Shown here in pieces: positions 46,112 to 54,584 of a DNA stretch of 64,000 nt. Position numbers and translations under genes: made by a program. The DNA is from an uncultured Rhodopila sp. (GTDB lineage: Bacteria > Pseudomonadota > Alphaproteobacteria > Acetobacterales > Acetobacteraceae). The notes under the pieces were generated by a model. That model did no database searches, was not told where the DNA came from, and worked only from the letters and a program-made list of their open reading frames with translations. The stretch's first letter is position 1, and each line of letters opens with the position of its first letter. The stretch lies in the NCBI GenBank assembly GCA_903932145.1, contig CAIZFE010000037.1:1-64000 (forward strand). The letters run 5' to 3'.

Positions 46112-46897
46112 CTACATCGTAGTCTGCATATCCGCATCGACGCTGATCGCCTGGCCGCTGATCGTGGTGCCGAACGGGCTGGCCAGATACAACGCCATGT
46201 TGGCGATATCCTGCTGTGTAACGAAGCACTTCAGGCTGGTCGTCCCGACCGTGCGCTCCGTCATCTCGTTTTCCGAGATCGACGCCGCCTCCGCTTTCGC
46301 CTTGATCACCGCCCTGATGCGCGGTCCATCCACCGGCCCGGGCAGGATCGCGTTGACCCGGATGCCGTCGGGACCGAGTTCGATCGACAGCGATTTCGTG
46401 AAGCCAATCACGCCCCATTTGGCTGCCGCATAAGGCGCGCGCAACGGAAATCCGAACCGGCCCGCCGCCGATGAAAGATTGATGATCGCCCCGCCGCCAT
46501 TCTTCCGCAGCACCGGGATCGCCCGCCGGGACATCGCGAACATCGAGGCGACGTCGATGCGCAGCGTCGCCTCCACCTCCTCCGGCGTGCAATGTTCAAC
46601 CAGCTTGGTCGGGCCGGCGATGCCGGCGTTGTTGATCAAAACGTCCAACCCGCCCAAATGCTTGACGGCCGCATCGACAAAGGCCTCGCACTGGGCCGGA
46701 TCGCCGGCATCGGCCTTCATGCCGGGATGGCCGCACATCTCCAGCGCGTGCGTGTCCACGTCGCTGACGAATACACGAGCACCGCAGAAGGCAAAGCTGT
46801 GGGCCATAACTTTGCCGATGCCGTTCGCACCGGCCGAGATCGCCACGTTGTATCCGGTCAGATCGACCGTCAGTGGCGTATTGGCTCCGGAAACCAT
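46112..46897 (-). CDS. Short-chain dehydrogenase/reductase
   Basis: 261 residues. Cofactor motif SAGANGIGKV (the usual TGG start is SAG), NNAGIAGP, catalytic INLSSAAGRFG and YAAAKWG, and a C-terminal GQAISVDADMQ. An Asp after beta-2 (VSDVD) favours NAD over NADP. ATG 46897 follows AAGGGG. Divergent from the LVIVD-repeat gene across 65 bases. The substrate is not predictable; sugar acid or polyol dehydrogenases share this pattern. Confidence 0.88.
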   Translation of the reverse strand: MVSGANTPLTVDLTGYNVAISAGANGIGKVMAHSFAFCGARVFVSDVDTHALEMCGHPGMKADAGDPAQCEAFVDAAVKHLGGLDVLINNAGIAGPTKLVEHCTPEEVEATLRIDVASMFAMSRRAIPVLRKNGGGAIINLSSAAGRFGFPLRAPYAAAKWGVIGFTKSLSIELGPDGIRVNAILPGPVDGPRIRAVIKAKAEAASISENEMTERTVGTTSLKCFVTQQDIANMALYLASPFGTTISGQAISVDADMQTTM

Positions 46898-46962
46898 GCG
46901 TCTATTCCCCTTTCCCGTGTGTCGGTTAAGGTGATCGCGCCAAAGCCAAGTGGAGGCAAGCC

Positions 46963-48189
46963 ATGATCGTACCAGAGGGTGCCAGGAACATCTCGTTCAT
47001 CGGTCACACGGACCAGGGCGGGCGCGGCGACGGTGTGCAGGTCATGGTCAATCGCGGCCACGCCTACATCGGCACGCGGGTCAGCCGCGGCATCATGGTC
47101 ACCGACGTGCGCGACCCGAGGAACCCGAAGCCGGTCAACTTCATGCCGATCCACCCGAACTCCTGGAGCATGCACCTCCAGACCGCGAATGATTTGATGC
47201 TGGGCATCGAGGAGCTCGATTTGAAGGCGCTGCTGTCGCAGAAAGATTATTACAGCGGGTCAAACCAGGTCGGCTCGTCGCGCTACGGCAAACGCGGCGT
47301 GGATTTTTCCGCCGGCATGCGGGTGTATGACATCTCCGACGCCGCCAACCCGAGGCCGATCGGTTTCATGGAAGTCGAGGGGCTCGGTCTGCATCGCATC
47401 TGGTGGACCGGCGGCCGCTATGCCTACGCCTCGGCCCTGCTGGACGGGTTCATGGATCACATTCTGATCACCATCGACATGGCCGATCCCATCAAGCCGC
47501 GCGAGGTCGGCCGCTGGTGGATCCCCGGCATGAACACCGCCGCCGGCGAGACGCCGCATTGGACAGGCCGCTGGGCGCTGCATCACGCGATCGTCGAGGA
47601 CGATGTCGCCTATGCCTCCTGGCGCGACGGCGGTCTGACGATCCTGGACGTGAAGGACGCGTCCAGGCCGGAGTTGATCGTTCATCGCAACTGGTCGCCT
47701 CCGTTCGGCGGCGGCACCCACAACGCGCTGCCGTTGCACGACCGTGGCCTTTTGGTGGTGCTGGATGAGGCGACGATGAACATAGACGTCGAACAGATGA
47801 AGCGCACCTGGGTGTTCGACATCCGGGAAAAATCGAACCCCATCTCAATCGCAACGATGCCGACGCCGTCGGACCAGGACTACGTCAAGATGGGCGGTCA
47901 GTTCGGACCGCACAACCTGCACGAGAACCGTCCGGGATCGTTCCAGTCCTCGACCACGATTTTCACGACATGGCAGAGCGCCGGCGTGCGGGTATTCGAC
48001 ATTACCAACCAATACCGCCCGGAGGAGATTGGCTACTTCGTGCCGCCACAGCCAAGGACCTGGATGGAGCCGATGCGCGGACGCGCCAAAATGCGCCACA
48101 CCGCCGATATCTTCGTGGCTCAGGACGGGCTGATGTATGTGACGGACTACGATGCGGGATTGTATATCCTGCAATGGAATGGCGCGTGA
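46963..48189 (+). CDS. LVIVD-repeat beta-propeller protein
   Basis: 408 residues. Repeats of the form GxxVxDxxDPxxP (GIMVTDVRDPRNPKPV, GMRVYDISDAANPRPI, GLTILDVKDASRPELI, GVRVFDITNQYRPEEI) mark the LVIVD family of beta-propellers, whose molecular role is unknown. No signal peptide despite surface-located relatives. Conserved His residues (MHLQTAND, GLHRIWW, LHHAIV, HNLHENRPG) could form a metal site. GGAGG precedes the ATG. Possible small-molecule enzyme, co-regulated with the divergent SDR (inference). Confidence 0.8.
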   Translation: MIVPEGARNISFIGHTDQGGRGDGVQVMVNRGHAYIGTRVSRGIMVTDVRDPRNPKPVNFMPIHPNSWSMHLQTANDLMLGIEELDLKALLSQKDYYSGSNQVGSSRYGKRGVDFSAGMRVYDISDAANPRPIGFMEVEGLGLHRIWWTGGRYAYASALLDGFMDHILITIDMADPIKPREVGRWWIPGMNTAAGETPHWTGRWALHHAIVEDDVAYASWRDGGLTILDVKDASRPELIVHRNWSPPFGGGTHNALPLHDRGLLVVLDEATMNIDVEQMKRTWVFDIREKSNPISIATMPTPSDQDYVKMGGQFGPHNLHENRPGSFQSSTTIFTTWQSAGVRVFDITNQYRPEEIGYFVPPQPRTWMEPMRGRAKMRHTADIFVAQDGLMYVTDYDAGLYILQWNGA

Positions 48190-48286
48190 TTCAGTTCGAC
48201 CGTTGTTTGGGCGTTGCGTGGTTTGAAGCGGCCTGGCACTCCGGATCGACGGTTCGGGACGCGGCATTGTCCACAAAGCAAGACCT

Positions 48287-48500
48287 CACCACGGAGTACA
48301 CGAAGAACCACGGAGCGCCACCGAGAAACAGAATCGCACCGACCGCTCGGCGTCCGAATAATGACCAAAGACGCCGTCCGCACGATCGCAACACATTAGC
48401 CAGACCGGCTGGCGCGCTCCAGTATTGTCCGACACAAATCGTGTATAGCGCGATCGTAATTTCTTCTCCGTGGGACTCCGCGTTCCTCCGTGGTAACATC
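48287..48500. repeat. Inverted CACGGAG-type repeat pair
   Basis: Left arm 48287-48330 (ACCACGGAG, ACACGAAG, CCACGGAG modules) and right arm 48461-48500 in reverse orientation (ACCACGGAG, ACGCGGAG, CCACGGAG). The match is modular, not continuous. The 130-bp core contains no gene, and the whole 48190-48579 gap is otherwise empty apart from the ribosome-binding site GGGAGAAA of the next gene. Confidence 0.6.
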
Positions 48501-48579
48501 TTTCCTTCCTTGGCTGCTCGCCAAAATCGAACAACCGCGTGATTTTTGCAATAACCAACCAAATAATGGGAGAAACCCA

Positions 48580-49515
48580 ATGAAAATCGGATTTATCGGC
48601 CTGGGCATGATGGGCTCCGGCATGGCATCCAACCTGCAAAAAGCCGGACACGACCTCGTCGTCCACGACCTGACCCGCCAGGCCGCGTCCAAACACCTGA
48701 ACGCCGGCGCCACCTGGGCCGACACCCCGCGCGCGGTCGCCGAGGCATGCGACATCGTCTTCACCTCACTGCCCACTCCCGCCGACGTGCAACGCGTCGG
48801 TACCGGCGACAACGGCCTGATCCAGGGTTTTCGACAAGGCTCGTCCTGGTTCGACCTCTCAACCAACGCCGTGGACGTCGTCCGCACCCTCCATGCGACC
48901 TTCGCCGAAAAAGGCGTCGACTTCCTCGACGCCCCGGTCAGCGGAGGCCCCAAGGGCGCCAACAGCGGCAAGCTCGCCATCTGGGTCGGCGGCGACAAAG
49001 CGGCCTTCGAGAAATATCTCCCGACGCTATCCGCCATGGGCGACCAGGCCGTCTATATCGGGCCGATCGGTGCCGGATCGATCGCGAAACTGACCCACAA
49101 CGCCGCCTCTGCCGCCGTCAACGTCGTGCTGTCGGAAGTCTTTACCATGGGCATTAAAGCCGGTGTCGAGCCGCTGGCCCTGTTCGAGGCCGTGCGGCAA
49201 GGTGCATCCGGCCGCAATCGCATGTTCGACCGTCTGGCCGATCATTTCCTCACCGGCAGTTACGATCCCGCCGATTTCGCCCTGCGCCTGATCCACAAGG
49301 ACGTCTCGCTCGCCTGCCAGTTGGGCCGTGACGTCGGGGTTCCGATGCGCCTGACCAACATGGCATTGATGGAACTGACCGAGGCCATGAACCGAGGCTG
49401 GGGCGCCCGTGATTCCCGCGTAGGATCATTACTGCAACAGGAACGCGCGGGAATCCCGCCGATCGCCGTCGCGCCCGAAAAGATAAAGGCAGTTCTTGCC
49501 TCCGATGCGAAGTGA
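48580..49515 (+). CDS. 3-Hydroxyisobutyrate dehydrogenase-family oxidoreductase
   Basis: 311 residues, beta-hydroxyacid dehydrogenase family. N-terminal GFIGLGMMGSGMASNL (GxGxxG), an Asp-rich strand end VVHD, the substrate block DAPVSGGPKGANSGKLAIWVGG and the catalytic Lys in AKLTHNAASA. Reduces or oxidises a 3-hydroxy acid with NAD(P). The ATG at 48580 follows GGGAGA. Relatives include tartronate semialdehyde reductase and HIBADH; this one cannot be placed by eye. It is followed by the nested repeat region, then the LLM pair. Confidence 0.9.
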   Translation: MKIGFIGLGMMGSGMASNLQKAGHDLVVHDLTRQAASKHLNAGATWADTPRAVAEACDIVFTSLPTPADVQRVGTGDNGLIQGFRQGSSWFDLSTNAVDVVRTLHATFAEKGVDFLDAPVSGGPKGANSGKLAIWVGGDKAAFEKYLPTLSAMGDQAVYIGPIGAGSIAKLTHNAASAAVNVVLSEVFTMGIKAGVEPLALFEAVRQGASGRNRMFDRLADHFLTGSYDPADFALRLIHKDVSLACQLGRDVGVPMRLTNMALMELTEAMNRGWGARDSRVGSLLQQERAGIPPIAVAPEKIKAVLASDAK

Positions 49516-49548
49516 CAACCAAACCGCGTTGAAAGTGATGTCCACCCC

Positions 49549-49840
49549 CGTCATGGCTCGGCTTGTCCGAGCCATCCGAGACGCGACGATGTCGCGCCTT
49601 GTGGCCCGGACGAGCCGCATAGGCATCCACTTAAGCGGCAGGCGGAGAAAATTCTTTCACCGGACGCGGCTTTTTCCTCTCCGTCATGACCGGGCTTGGC
49701 CCGGCCACCCACGACTTCGCTTGGCACGATACCAGAAGTCGTGGGTGGCCGGGCCAAGCCCGGCCATGACGGATGGGAAAATCCTCCCCGCCCACCGCTT
49801 AAGTGGATGCCTATGCGGACAAGCCAGGACATGACGGGGG
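49549..49840. repeat. Nested REP-like palindromic complex
   Basis: Outer ends: CCGTCATGGCTCGGCTTGTC at 49549 and its decayed partner GGACAAGCCAGGACATGACG ending near 49837. Middle layer: a perfect 24-nt inverted pair at 49615-49638 and 49795-49818 (CCGCATAGGCATCCACTTAA...). Innermost: a 38-nt-arm hairpin at 49681-49772. Three layers of symmetry share roughly one centre. The gap 49516-49895 has no gene besides the ribosome-binding site CAGGAG of the first LLM gene. Confidence 0.8.
49681..49772. repeat. REP-like palindrome, type B, long hairpin
   Basis: Arms 49681-49718 and 49735-49772 are reverse complements in 37 of 38 positions around a 16-nt loop. The core CATGACCGGGCTTGGCCCGG followed by CCACCCACGACTTC recurs near 59749. 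As RNA it would be a very stable stem. Confidence 0.85.
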
Positions 49841-49895
49841 CAGCCGAGTCGGCATCAATGCGTGTTCAAATAACAACCAACACAGGAGATTTGAT

Positions 49896-50795
49896 ATGAA
49901 ACTAGGCGCGCTCGTACCCTTCGGCGACACCGGCGGCGATCCATCGCTGGTGCGCGATTACGCCCAAACCCTCGAATCCATCGGCTACGACTTCCTGGAA
50001 GCCCCGGACCACGTGCTCGGCTCCAACCCCGGACCCGCCACCGGCACCGATCCGCGCGCCCGCGTCGCCGACAGCCTGTATCACGACCCGTTCGTTCTGC
50101 TGAGCTACCTGTCGGCCGCCACAACGAAACTACAATTCTCCACTGGCGTTCTGATCGTCGCGCAACGCCAAACCGCGCTGGTCGCAAAACAAGCCGCCTG
50201 CCTGGACGTCCTGTCCGGCGGCCGGTTCCGCCTGGGCATCGGCGTCGGCTGGAACCCGGTCGAGTTCACCGCCCTCAACGAAAATTTCCACAACCGAGGC
50301 CGTCGTTCCGAAGAACAGGCGCAGGTCATGAAAGCTTTGTGGGCCGATCCGTATGTGACCTTCAAAGGCAAATACCACACTATCGACGACGCCGGCATCA
50401 ATCCGCGCCCGGCCTCCGGCAAAGTCCCGCTGTGGTATGGCGGTCATCACGAACACACCCTGCCGCGCATCGCCAAATGGGGCGATGGCTGGATGCCGAA
50501 CGCCTACCCGCCGGATCAAACAGCCCTCGATATCTTCGCCGAATTGCGCAGCCTGACCGAACAGCAAGGCCGAGACCCGGCCTCGGTCGGCATCGAAGTC
50601 TGGACCTCCTGCGGCCAGGGCAACGAAGCCGATTGGCGCCGGGAAACCGCCTTCTGGAAACAGGCGGGAGTCAGCCACATTTGCCTGACCACCACATTCG
50701 ACCGCCGCCACCATCACCGCATCGCCGGGCACACGGCCGCCGATCATCTGGCGGCGGCGAAGCGCTATCACGACGCCATCGCCGATTTACTGTAG
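49896..50795 (+). CDS. F420-type LLM-class oxidoreductase, copy 1
   Basis: 299 residues, luciferase-like monooxygenase TIM barrel of the TIGR03619-like group (F420- or FMN-dependent). EAPDHVLGSNPG, HDPFVLLSYLSAATTKLQF, GVLIVAQRQTALVAKQAACLDVLSGGR, GIGVGWNPVEF and INPRPASGKVPLWYGGHHE are typical. CAGGAG precedes ATG 49896. A paralogue follows after 13 bases. The cofactor is not certain: no F420 biosynthesis gene is present in the window and many such annotations in proteobacteria may be flavin enzymes. Substrate unknown. Confidence 0.88.
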   Translation: MKLGALVPFGDTGGDPSLVRDYAQTLESIGYDFLEAPDHVLGSNPGPATGTDPRARVADSLYHDPFVLLSYLSAATTKLQFSTGVLIVAQRQTALVAKQAACLDVLSGGRFRLGIGVGWNPVEFTALNENFHNRGRRSEEQAQVMKALWADPYVTFKGKYHTIDDAGINPRPASGKVPLWYGGHHEHTLPRIAKWGDGWMPNAYPPDQTALDIFAELRSLTEQQGRDPASVGIEVWTSCGQGNEADWRRETAFWKQAGVSHICLTTTFDRRHHHRIAGHTAADHLAAAKRYHDAIADLL

Positions 50796-50808
50796 AAAGA
50801 ACAAAAAT

Positions 50809-51705
50809 ATGCAATTAGGTGCCACCATCCCCGTAGCCGATATCGGCACCGGTCCGTCCCAGGTTCGCGACTACGCCCAGACCGTCGAAGGCTTGGGCTT
50901 CAACTACCTGCAAGCGCCCGATCACGTTCTGGGCGCCAATCCGGCAACAATCACCGGCAAGGGCCGCGTCGGAACCAACGAAAACCCCTACCACGACCCG
51001 TTCGTGCTGTTCGGCTTCCTGGCCGCCTGCACGAAAACCCTCGGTTTCGCCCCCGGCGTGCTGATTCTGGCACAACGCCAGGCCGCCCTGGTCGCGAAAC
51101 AAGCGGCCTGCCTGGACGTGCTGTCCAACGGCCGCCTGCGCCTCGGCGTCGGCGTCGGCTGGAACCAGGTCGAATTCACCGGCCTGAACGAAGTCTTCTC
51201 CAACCGGGGCCGCCGGTCAGAAGAACAAGTCCAGGTCATGCAAGCCCTGTGGGCGAACGACCACGTCACCTTCAAAGGCCGCTATCACACCATCGACGAC
51301 GCCGGCATCAACCCACGCCCCGCCTCCGGCCGCATCCCCGTCTGGTTCGGCGGCCATCATGAGGCGACTCTGCAACGCACCGCCAAATACGGCGACGGCT
51401 GGATGCCGCTGGCCTACCCGGCGGACGAATCCGCGCTGGCGGTGTTCGACAAACTGAACGGCCTGATCAAGGCCGAGGGGCGCGATCCCGCGAGCGTGGG
51501 CCTGGAAGTCTGGCTCTCCCTCGGTTCGGGAGACGAAGACGCCTGGCACCGGGATTTCGCGTTCTGGAAGAAAGCCGGCGTCACCCACATCACCGCCCAC
51601 ACCACCTATGCGTCCGGTCACCACAAACGCATCGCCGGCCACACCGCCGCCGATCATCTCGCGGCCATCACCCGCTTCAAGGCGGTCGTGGCCGACCTGC
51701 TGTAA
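50809..51705 (+). CDS. F420-type LLM-class oxidoreductase, copy 2
   Basis: 298 residues and colinear with copy 1 throughout, sharing EAP/QAPDHVLGAN, HDPFVLFGFLAACTKTLGF, LAQRQAALVAKQAACLDVL, GVGVGWNQVEFTGLNE, TIDDAGINPRPASGR and the C-terminal RIAGHTAADHLAA. Differences cluster in the insertion after residue 45 (shorter here) and in the segment near 235-260 (SLGSGDEDAWHRDFAFWKKAG), so the two may differ in substrate or form a heteromer. It ends just before a GC-rich hairpin. Tandem duplication is the simplest origin. Confidence 0.88.
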   Translation: MQLGATIPVADIGTGPSQVRDYAQTVEGLGFNYLQAPDHVLGANPATITGKGRVGTNENPYHDPFVLFGFLAACTKTLGFAPGVLILAQRQAALVAKQAACLDVLSNGRLRLGVGVGWNQVEFTGLNEVFSNRGRRSEEQVQVMQALWANDHVTFKGRYHTIDDAGINPRPASGRIPVWFGGHHEATLQRTAKYGDGWMPLAYPADESALAVFDKLNGLIKAEGRDPASVGLEVWLSLGSGDEDAWHRDFAFWKKAGVTHITAHTTYASGHHKRIAGHTAADHLAAITRFKAVVADLL

Positions 51706-51713
51706 CCAAAAAA

Positions 51714-51742
51714 GGCGGCCGGGCTGTCATGGCCCGGCCGCC
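51714..51742. terminator. Terminator-like hairpin after the LLM pair
   Basis: GGCGGCCGGGC - 7-nt loop - GCCCGGCCGCC, a perfect 11-bp stem 8 bases after the second LLM stop, preceded by an A-run. The first in-frame ATG of holB (51729) falls in the loop region, which argues for the later start at 51765. Confidence 0.6.
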
Positions 51743-51764
51743 GATTCCGATCTATAACCCCCGC

Positions 51765-52778
51765 ATGCCCGCACCCGATCCCCGCGCGAATCCCCTTCTG
51801 CTCGGTCACCCCGAAGCCGAGGCCACCATCCTGGACGCTATGCGTACCGGGCGGATGCACCACGCCTGGCTGATCACCGGGCCGGAAGGTGTCGGCAAAG
51901 CCACGCTCGCCTATCGCTTCGCCCGCCGGCTGCTGGCCGGCCGCCCGACGGAGGACTCGCTGGCGCTGCCCGCCTCCGATCCGGTGTTCCGGCGCGTCGC
52001 CGCCAACTCGCACGCCGACATGCTGACGATCGAGCGTGTGATGAACGAAAAGACCAAGCGCATGAAGACCCAGATCGCGGTCGAGGATGTGCGCAAGATC
52101 AACCCGTTCATGTCGCTGACGCCGGCCGAGGGCGGCTGGCGCGTTGTCATCGTCGATGGCGCCGAGGACATGAGCCCCGGTTCCGCCAACGGCCTGCTGA
52201 AAATCCTGGAGGAACCGCCGCCGCGCGCGATCCTGCTGCTGGTCTGCGCCGCCCCTGGCCGCTTGCTGCCTACGATTCGCAGCCGCTGCCGCCGCCTGCG
52301 CCTGACTCCGCTGGCGGACGAACCGATGCGGCAACTGCTGACCGCGTATCTGCCGCAGCTCGGTGCCGACGATCGCGGCCGGCTGACCACGTTGGCGGAA
52401 GGCTCGCCAGGCCGAGCGATGATGCTGGTGGAAGATGAGGGGCTGAAGATCGCGATGCTGGTGGACAAGCTGCTGGCTGACATGCCCGCTATCCCGGTGT
52501 CGCGCGGCTATGAGATCGCGGATTTCCTGGGGCGGAGTGAGACAGGGTTCTCGACGTTCATGGATCTGGTGCGGGCGGGGATTGCGGCGTCGGTGCGCGA
52601 AAGCGTGCGGGGCAGGGCGGACCCGGAGCAAGAGCGGCTGGTGGCGTTGCGGCCGTTGGATTCGTGGGGCGAACTGTGGCAGGGGCTGACGCGGTTGCAG
52701 AACGATACGGAACGGTTCGCGCTGGATAAGCGGCAGGCAATTGTGGCGGGGATTGGTATGCTGGGTGGGGCGGGCTAA
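51765..52778 (+). CDS. holB: DNA polymerase III subunit delta'
   Basis: 337 residues, clamp-loader subunit of the AAA+ fold. HHAWLITGPEGVGKATLAYRFAR holds the P-loop, KINPFMSLTPAEGGWRVVIVDGAEDM the Walker-B-like region, and NGLLKILEEPPPRAILLLVCA and RSRCRRLRL the SRC-like motif. No zinc-module CxxC is visible, as in other alphaproteobacterial delta' proteins. Start 51765 (MPAPDPRANPLLLGH) matches the usual family N-terminus; ATG 51729 is the alternative. Usually next to tmk and metG, neither of which is in this window. Confidence 0.9.
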   Translation: MPAPDPRANPLLLGHPEAEATILDAMRTGRMHHAWLITGPEGVGKATLAYRFARRLLAGRPTEDSLALPASDPVFRRVAANSHADMLTIERVMNEKTKRMKTQIAVEDVRKINPFMSLTPAEGGWRVVIVDGAEDMSPGSANGLLKILEEPPPRAILLLVCAAPGRLLPTIRSRCRRLRLTPLADEPMRQLLTAYLPQLGADDRGRLTTLAEGSPGRAMMLVEDEGLKIAMLVDKLLADMPAIPVSRGYEIADFLGRSETGFSTFMDLVRAGIAASVRESVRGRADPEQERLVALRPLDSWGELWQGLTRLQNDTERFALDKRQAIVAGIGMLGGAG

Positions 52779-52835
52779 CCGTTCGCCGACCGCACGGCTA
52801 TCATGAAAGGATGCTGACACGCGTAAACGGCGCGA

Positions 52836-53219
52836 CTAAGCCAAAGCTGAAATAACCGAATTCACGAATTGTTCAGCTCCCAGTATCGCGTCTTCAGCGT
52901 CTTGCATCGTGATGATCACGTCAGGATCGACGTTGTAATCACTGATTTCCTTGTAACCATAAACCTTCGCCAAAAAGGCGGTCATTGTGGTCGGGAAACG
53001 CGGATCGTCCTTACTCACGCGCGCGAACTCGACCCGAACCCCACGGTGTGTCTTGGCGACACGGCCTGTTTTGTCAAAAATGACTGCTTCGGCTGCGTGA
53101 AAAACAGCATAATAGGCCGAACGCGCCGCGACGTTTGGCAGGGAAATCTGCATGATTTTGCGTGCTTCGTCTAAATCCCGACGTGCCTTTTCGAGATAGT
53201 AGTCGCTTTCTCGGTTCAT
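52836..53219 (-). CDS. HEPN-domain protein (putative toxin of an MNT-HEPN pair)
   Basis: 127 residues. YYLEKARRDLDEARKIM, then AARSAYYAVFHAAEAVIFDKTG is the core of COG1895/2250-type HEPN proteins. The R-(x7)-H spacing in RSAYYAVFH differs from the canonical RNase motif Rx4-6H, so catalytic activity is uncertain. It overlaps the nucleotidyltransferase gene by 4 bases (ATGA), downstream of it. In characterised MNT-HEPN pairs the nucleotidyltransferase neutralises the HEPN partner by AMPylation; whether this subfamily does so is unproven. Confidence 0.85.
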   Translation of the reverse strand: MNRESDYYLEKARRDLDEARKIMQISLPNVAARSAYYAVFHAAEAVIFDKTGRVAKTHRGVRVEFARVSKDDPRFPTTMTAFLAKVYGYKEISDYNVDPDVIITMQDAEDAILGAEQFVNSVISALA

Positions 53220-53539
53220 AGATCGAGGCCATCGCGCCGCAGCTCTGACATAAACCCGGTGCGCTTCAAGTACGAACCAGCATGCAAGGGAAGTGCGTTA
53301 ATGACCGCGCCGGTGTCAAACAAAATGTCCGTCTCGATCTCCGCCAAACGCCCTGATTCGTCACCGAAGCTGTCTGGTCCATGGAGGAAAACGGCAATGT
53401 CATAATCAGAATCCGGCCGGGCATCGCCGCGCGCACGCGATCCGAACAGGACCAGCCGCTCCAGCTTAGAGCCATACAGATCCCGTAACGCCCGGCTAAA
53501 GCGTATCAGAACAGGATCGTCGATTACGGTGGAGGACAT
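53216..53539 (-). CDS. MNT-family minimal nucleotidyltransferase
   Basis: 107 residues. LVLFGSRARGDARPDSDYDIAVFL carries the GSxARG...SDxD signature, with a third acidic residue likely in EIETDILFDTG. First gene of the leftward pair with the HEPN protein. ATG 53539 was chosen; a farther ATG at 53563 adds eight residues. Likely an antitoxin-type partner that modifies or binds the HEPN protein. Confidence 0.87.
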   Translation of the reverse strand: MSSTVIDDPVLIRFSRALRDLYGSKLERLVLFGSRARGDARPDSDYDIAVFLHGPDSFGDESGRLAEIETDILFDTGAVINALPLHAGSYLKRTGFMSELRRDGLDL

Positions 53540-53617
53540 CGCCCGCTCCAAAGGACAACTCACGATACCATGACACGCCCGACACCTGAATCATTTTCTG
53601 GTTCGCGCGCCAGCCCC

Positions 53618-54493
53618 CTAAGCCCGGATCTCCACCGTCACGTCCATCCCAAGGAAATCGGTCGGTTTCCCCGTAAAACTGCCCTTCAGCGGCACGGCCT
53701 GAGACGGATCGCGCGTCACCGCCACCCGGATGAGATTGCGGTCGCTCACAATACCGTTGGTCGGGTCGAACGGCACCCAACCGGCGCCCGGCAAATAGAT
53801 TTGCGCCCAGGCATGCGTCACGCCGCCGCCGATCAGCGTTTCCGCGCAGCCACTGATCTTGCTGTCATCATACAGATAGCCGGACACGAAGCGGGCGGCG
53901 AACCCCAGGGTGCGGGCGGCCTCCATCATTAGCAACGCGTAGTCGCGGCAGGTTCCTGTGCCGGAGTTCAAGGTCACCACCGGCTCCTGCGTGCCCATTT
54001 CGTCGCGCGGATTGTAGGTGAACTCGGCCTGGATCGCCTTGGTCATCGCCGACAGGATCGCCATCGTGTCGTGATCCGTGGACGCCTCCACAAAGCGCCG
54101 AACCCAGGCATCGAGTTGGTGTTGCGGGTCGGGATAATGGCGTTCGGCGGTCCGGCCGATATCCGGCACTTCCGAGGCATCGTAACTGAACGGGTGGTGC
54201 CGGGCGTATTCCTCGATTTCGACGCCGTCCTCAGCTAGAGGAAAATGTTCCGCTCGGAATTTTGATTCGACGGACAGCTCGGTAGCGGGTTCGTTGAACC
54301 GGGCGATGGCGACGGAATTGCCGAAAACGTCGTGAATCCAGCGGATGGAGGCGGCTGGGTGGATGATCAGCGAGGTTTCCAACAGCCGCAGATCGTGGCT
54401 GTCACGCGGCCGCATCATCATCCGGTGCTCACCGAACGTGACCGGGTTGGCGTAGCGGTAGGTGGTGGTATGGGTAACAGTCAGGACGGGCAC
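53618..54493 (-). CDS. Transglutaminase-like cysteine protease-fold protein, copy 1
   Basis: 291 residues. N-terminal beta-domain (TVTHTTTYRYANPVTFGEH and RPRDSHDLR) and a transglutaminase core with Cys182 (SGTGTCRDYA), His227 (GVTHAWAQIYLP) and Asp243 (FDPTNG). All three catalytic residues are present, so peptidase or amidase activity is expected; family members are often encoded with alpha-E and ATP-grasp genes, which are absent here. The GTG start at 54493 follows GGAG at ideal spacing; longer frames upstream look spurious. It lies 91 bases downstream of the binding-protein gene. Confidence 0.88.
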   Translation of the reverse strand: MPVLTVTHTTTYRYANPVTFGEHRMMMRPRDSHDLRLLETSLIIHPAASIRWIHDVFGNSVAIARFNEPATELSVESKFRAEHFPLAEDGVEIEEYARHHPFSYDASEVPDIGRTAERHYPDPQHQLDAWVRRFVEASTDHDTMAILSAMTKAIQAEFTYNPRDEMGTQEPVVTLNSGTGTCRDYALLMMEAARTLGFAARFVSGYLYDDSKISGCAETLIGGGVTHAWAQIYLPGAGWVPFDPTNGIVSDRNLIRVAVTRDPSQAVPLKGSFTGKPTDFLGMDVTVEIRA

Positions 54494-54584
54494 GAGCGAT
54501 TCTCCGTTAACAGCGCGCCGCTTGCTAACGGTTCGGCCCCCTTTTGGATGCTTACGCACTAAGAGTTGGCTAACTGGTGCTTGG

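Noticed and set aside
48287-48500. CACGGAG repeats as a CRISPR
   Set aside because: Modules are 8-9 nt, imperfect and inverted; no regular spacers and no cas genes in the window.
49549-49840. Insertion sequence
   Set aside because: No transposase frame and too short; better described as nested palindromic repeats.
51729-51764. holB start at 51729
   Set aside because: That ATG is in the loop of the terminator-like hairpin, and the family N-terminus begins at 51765.
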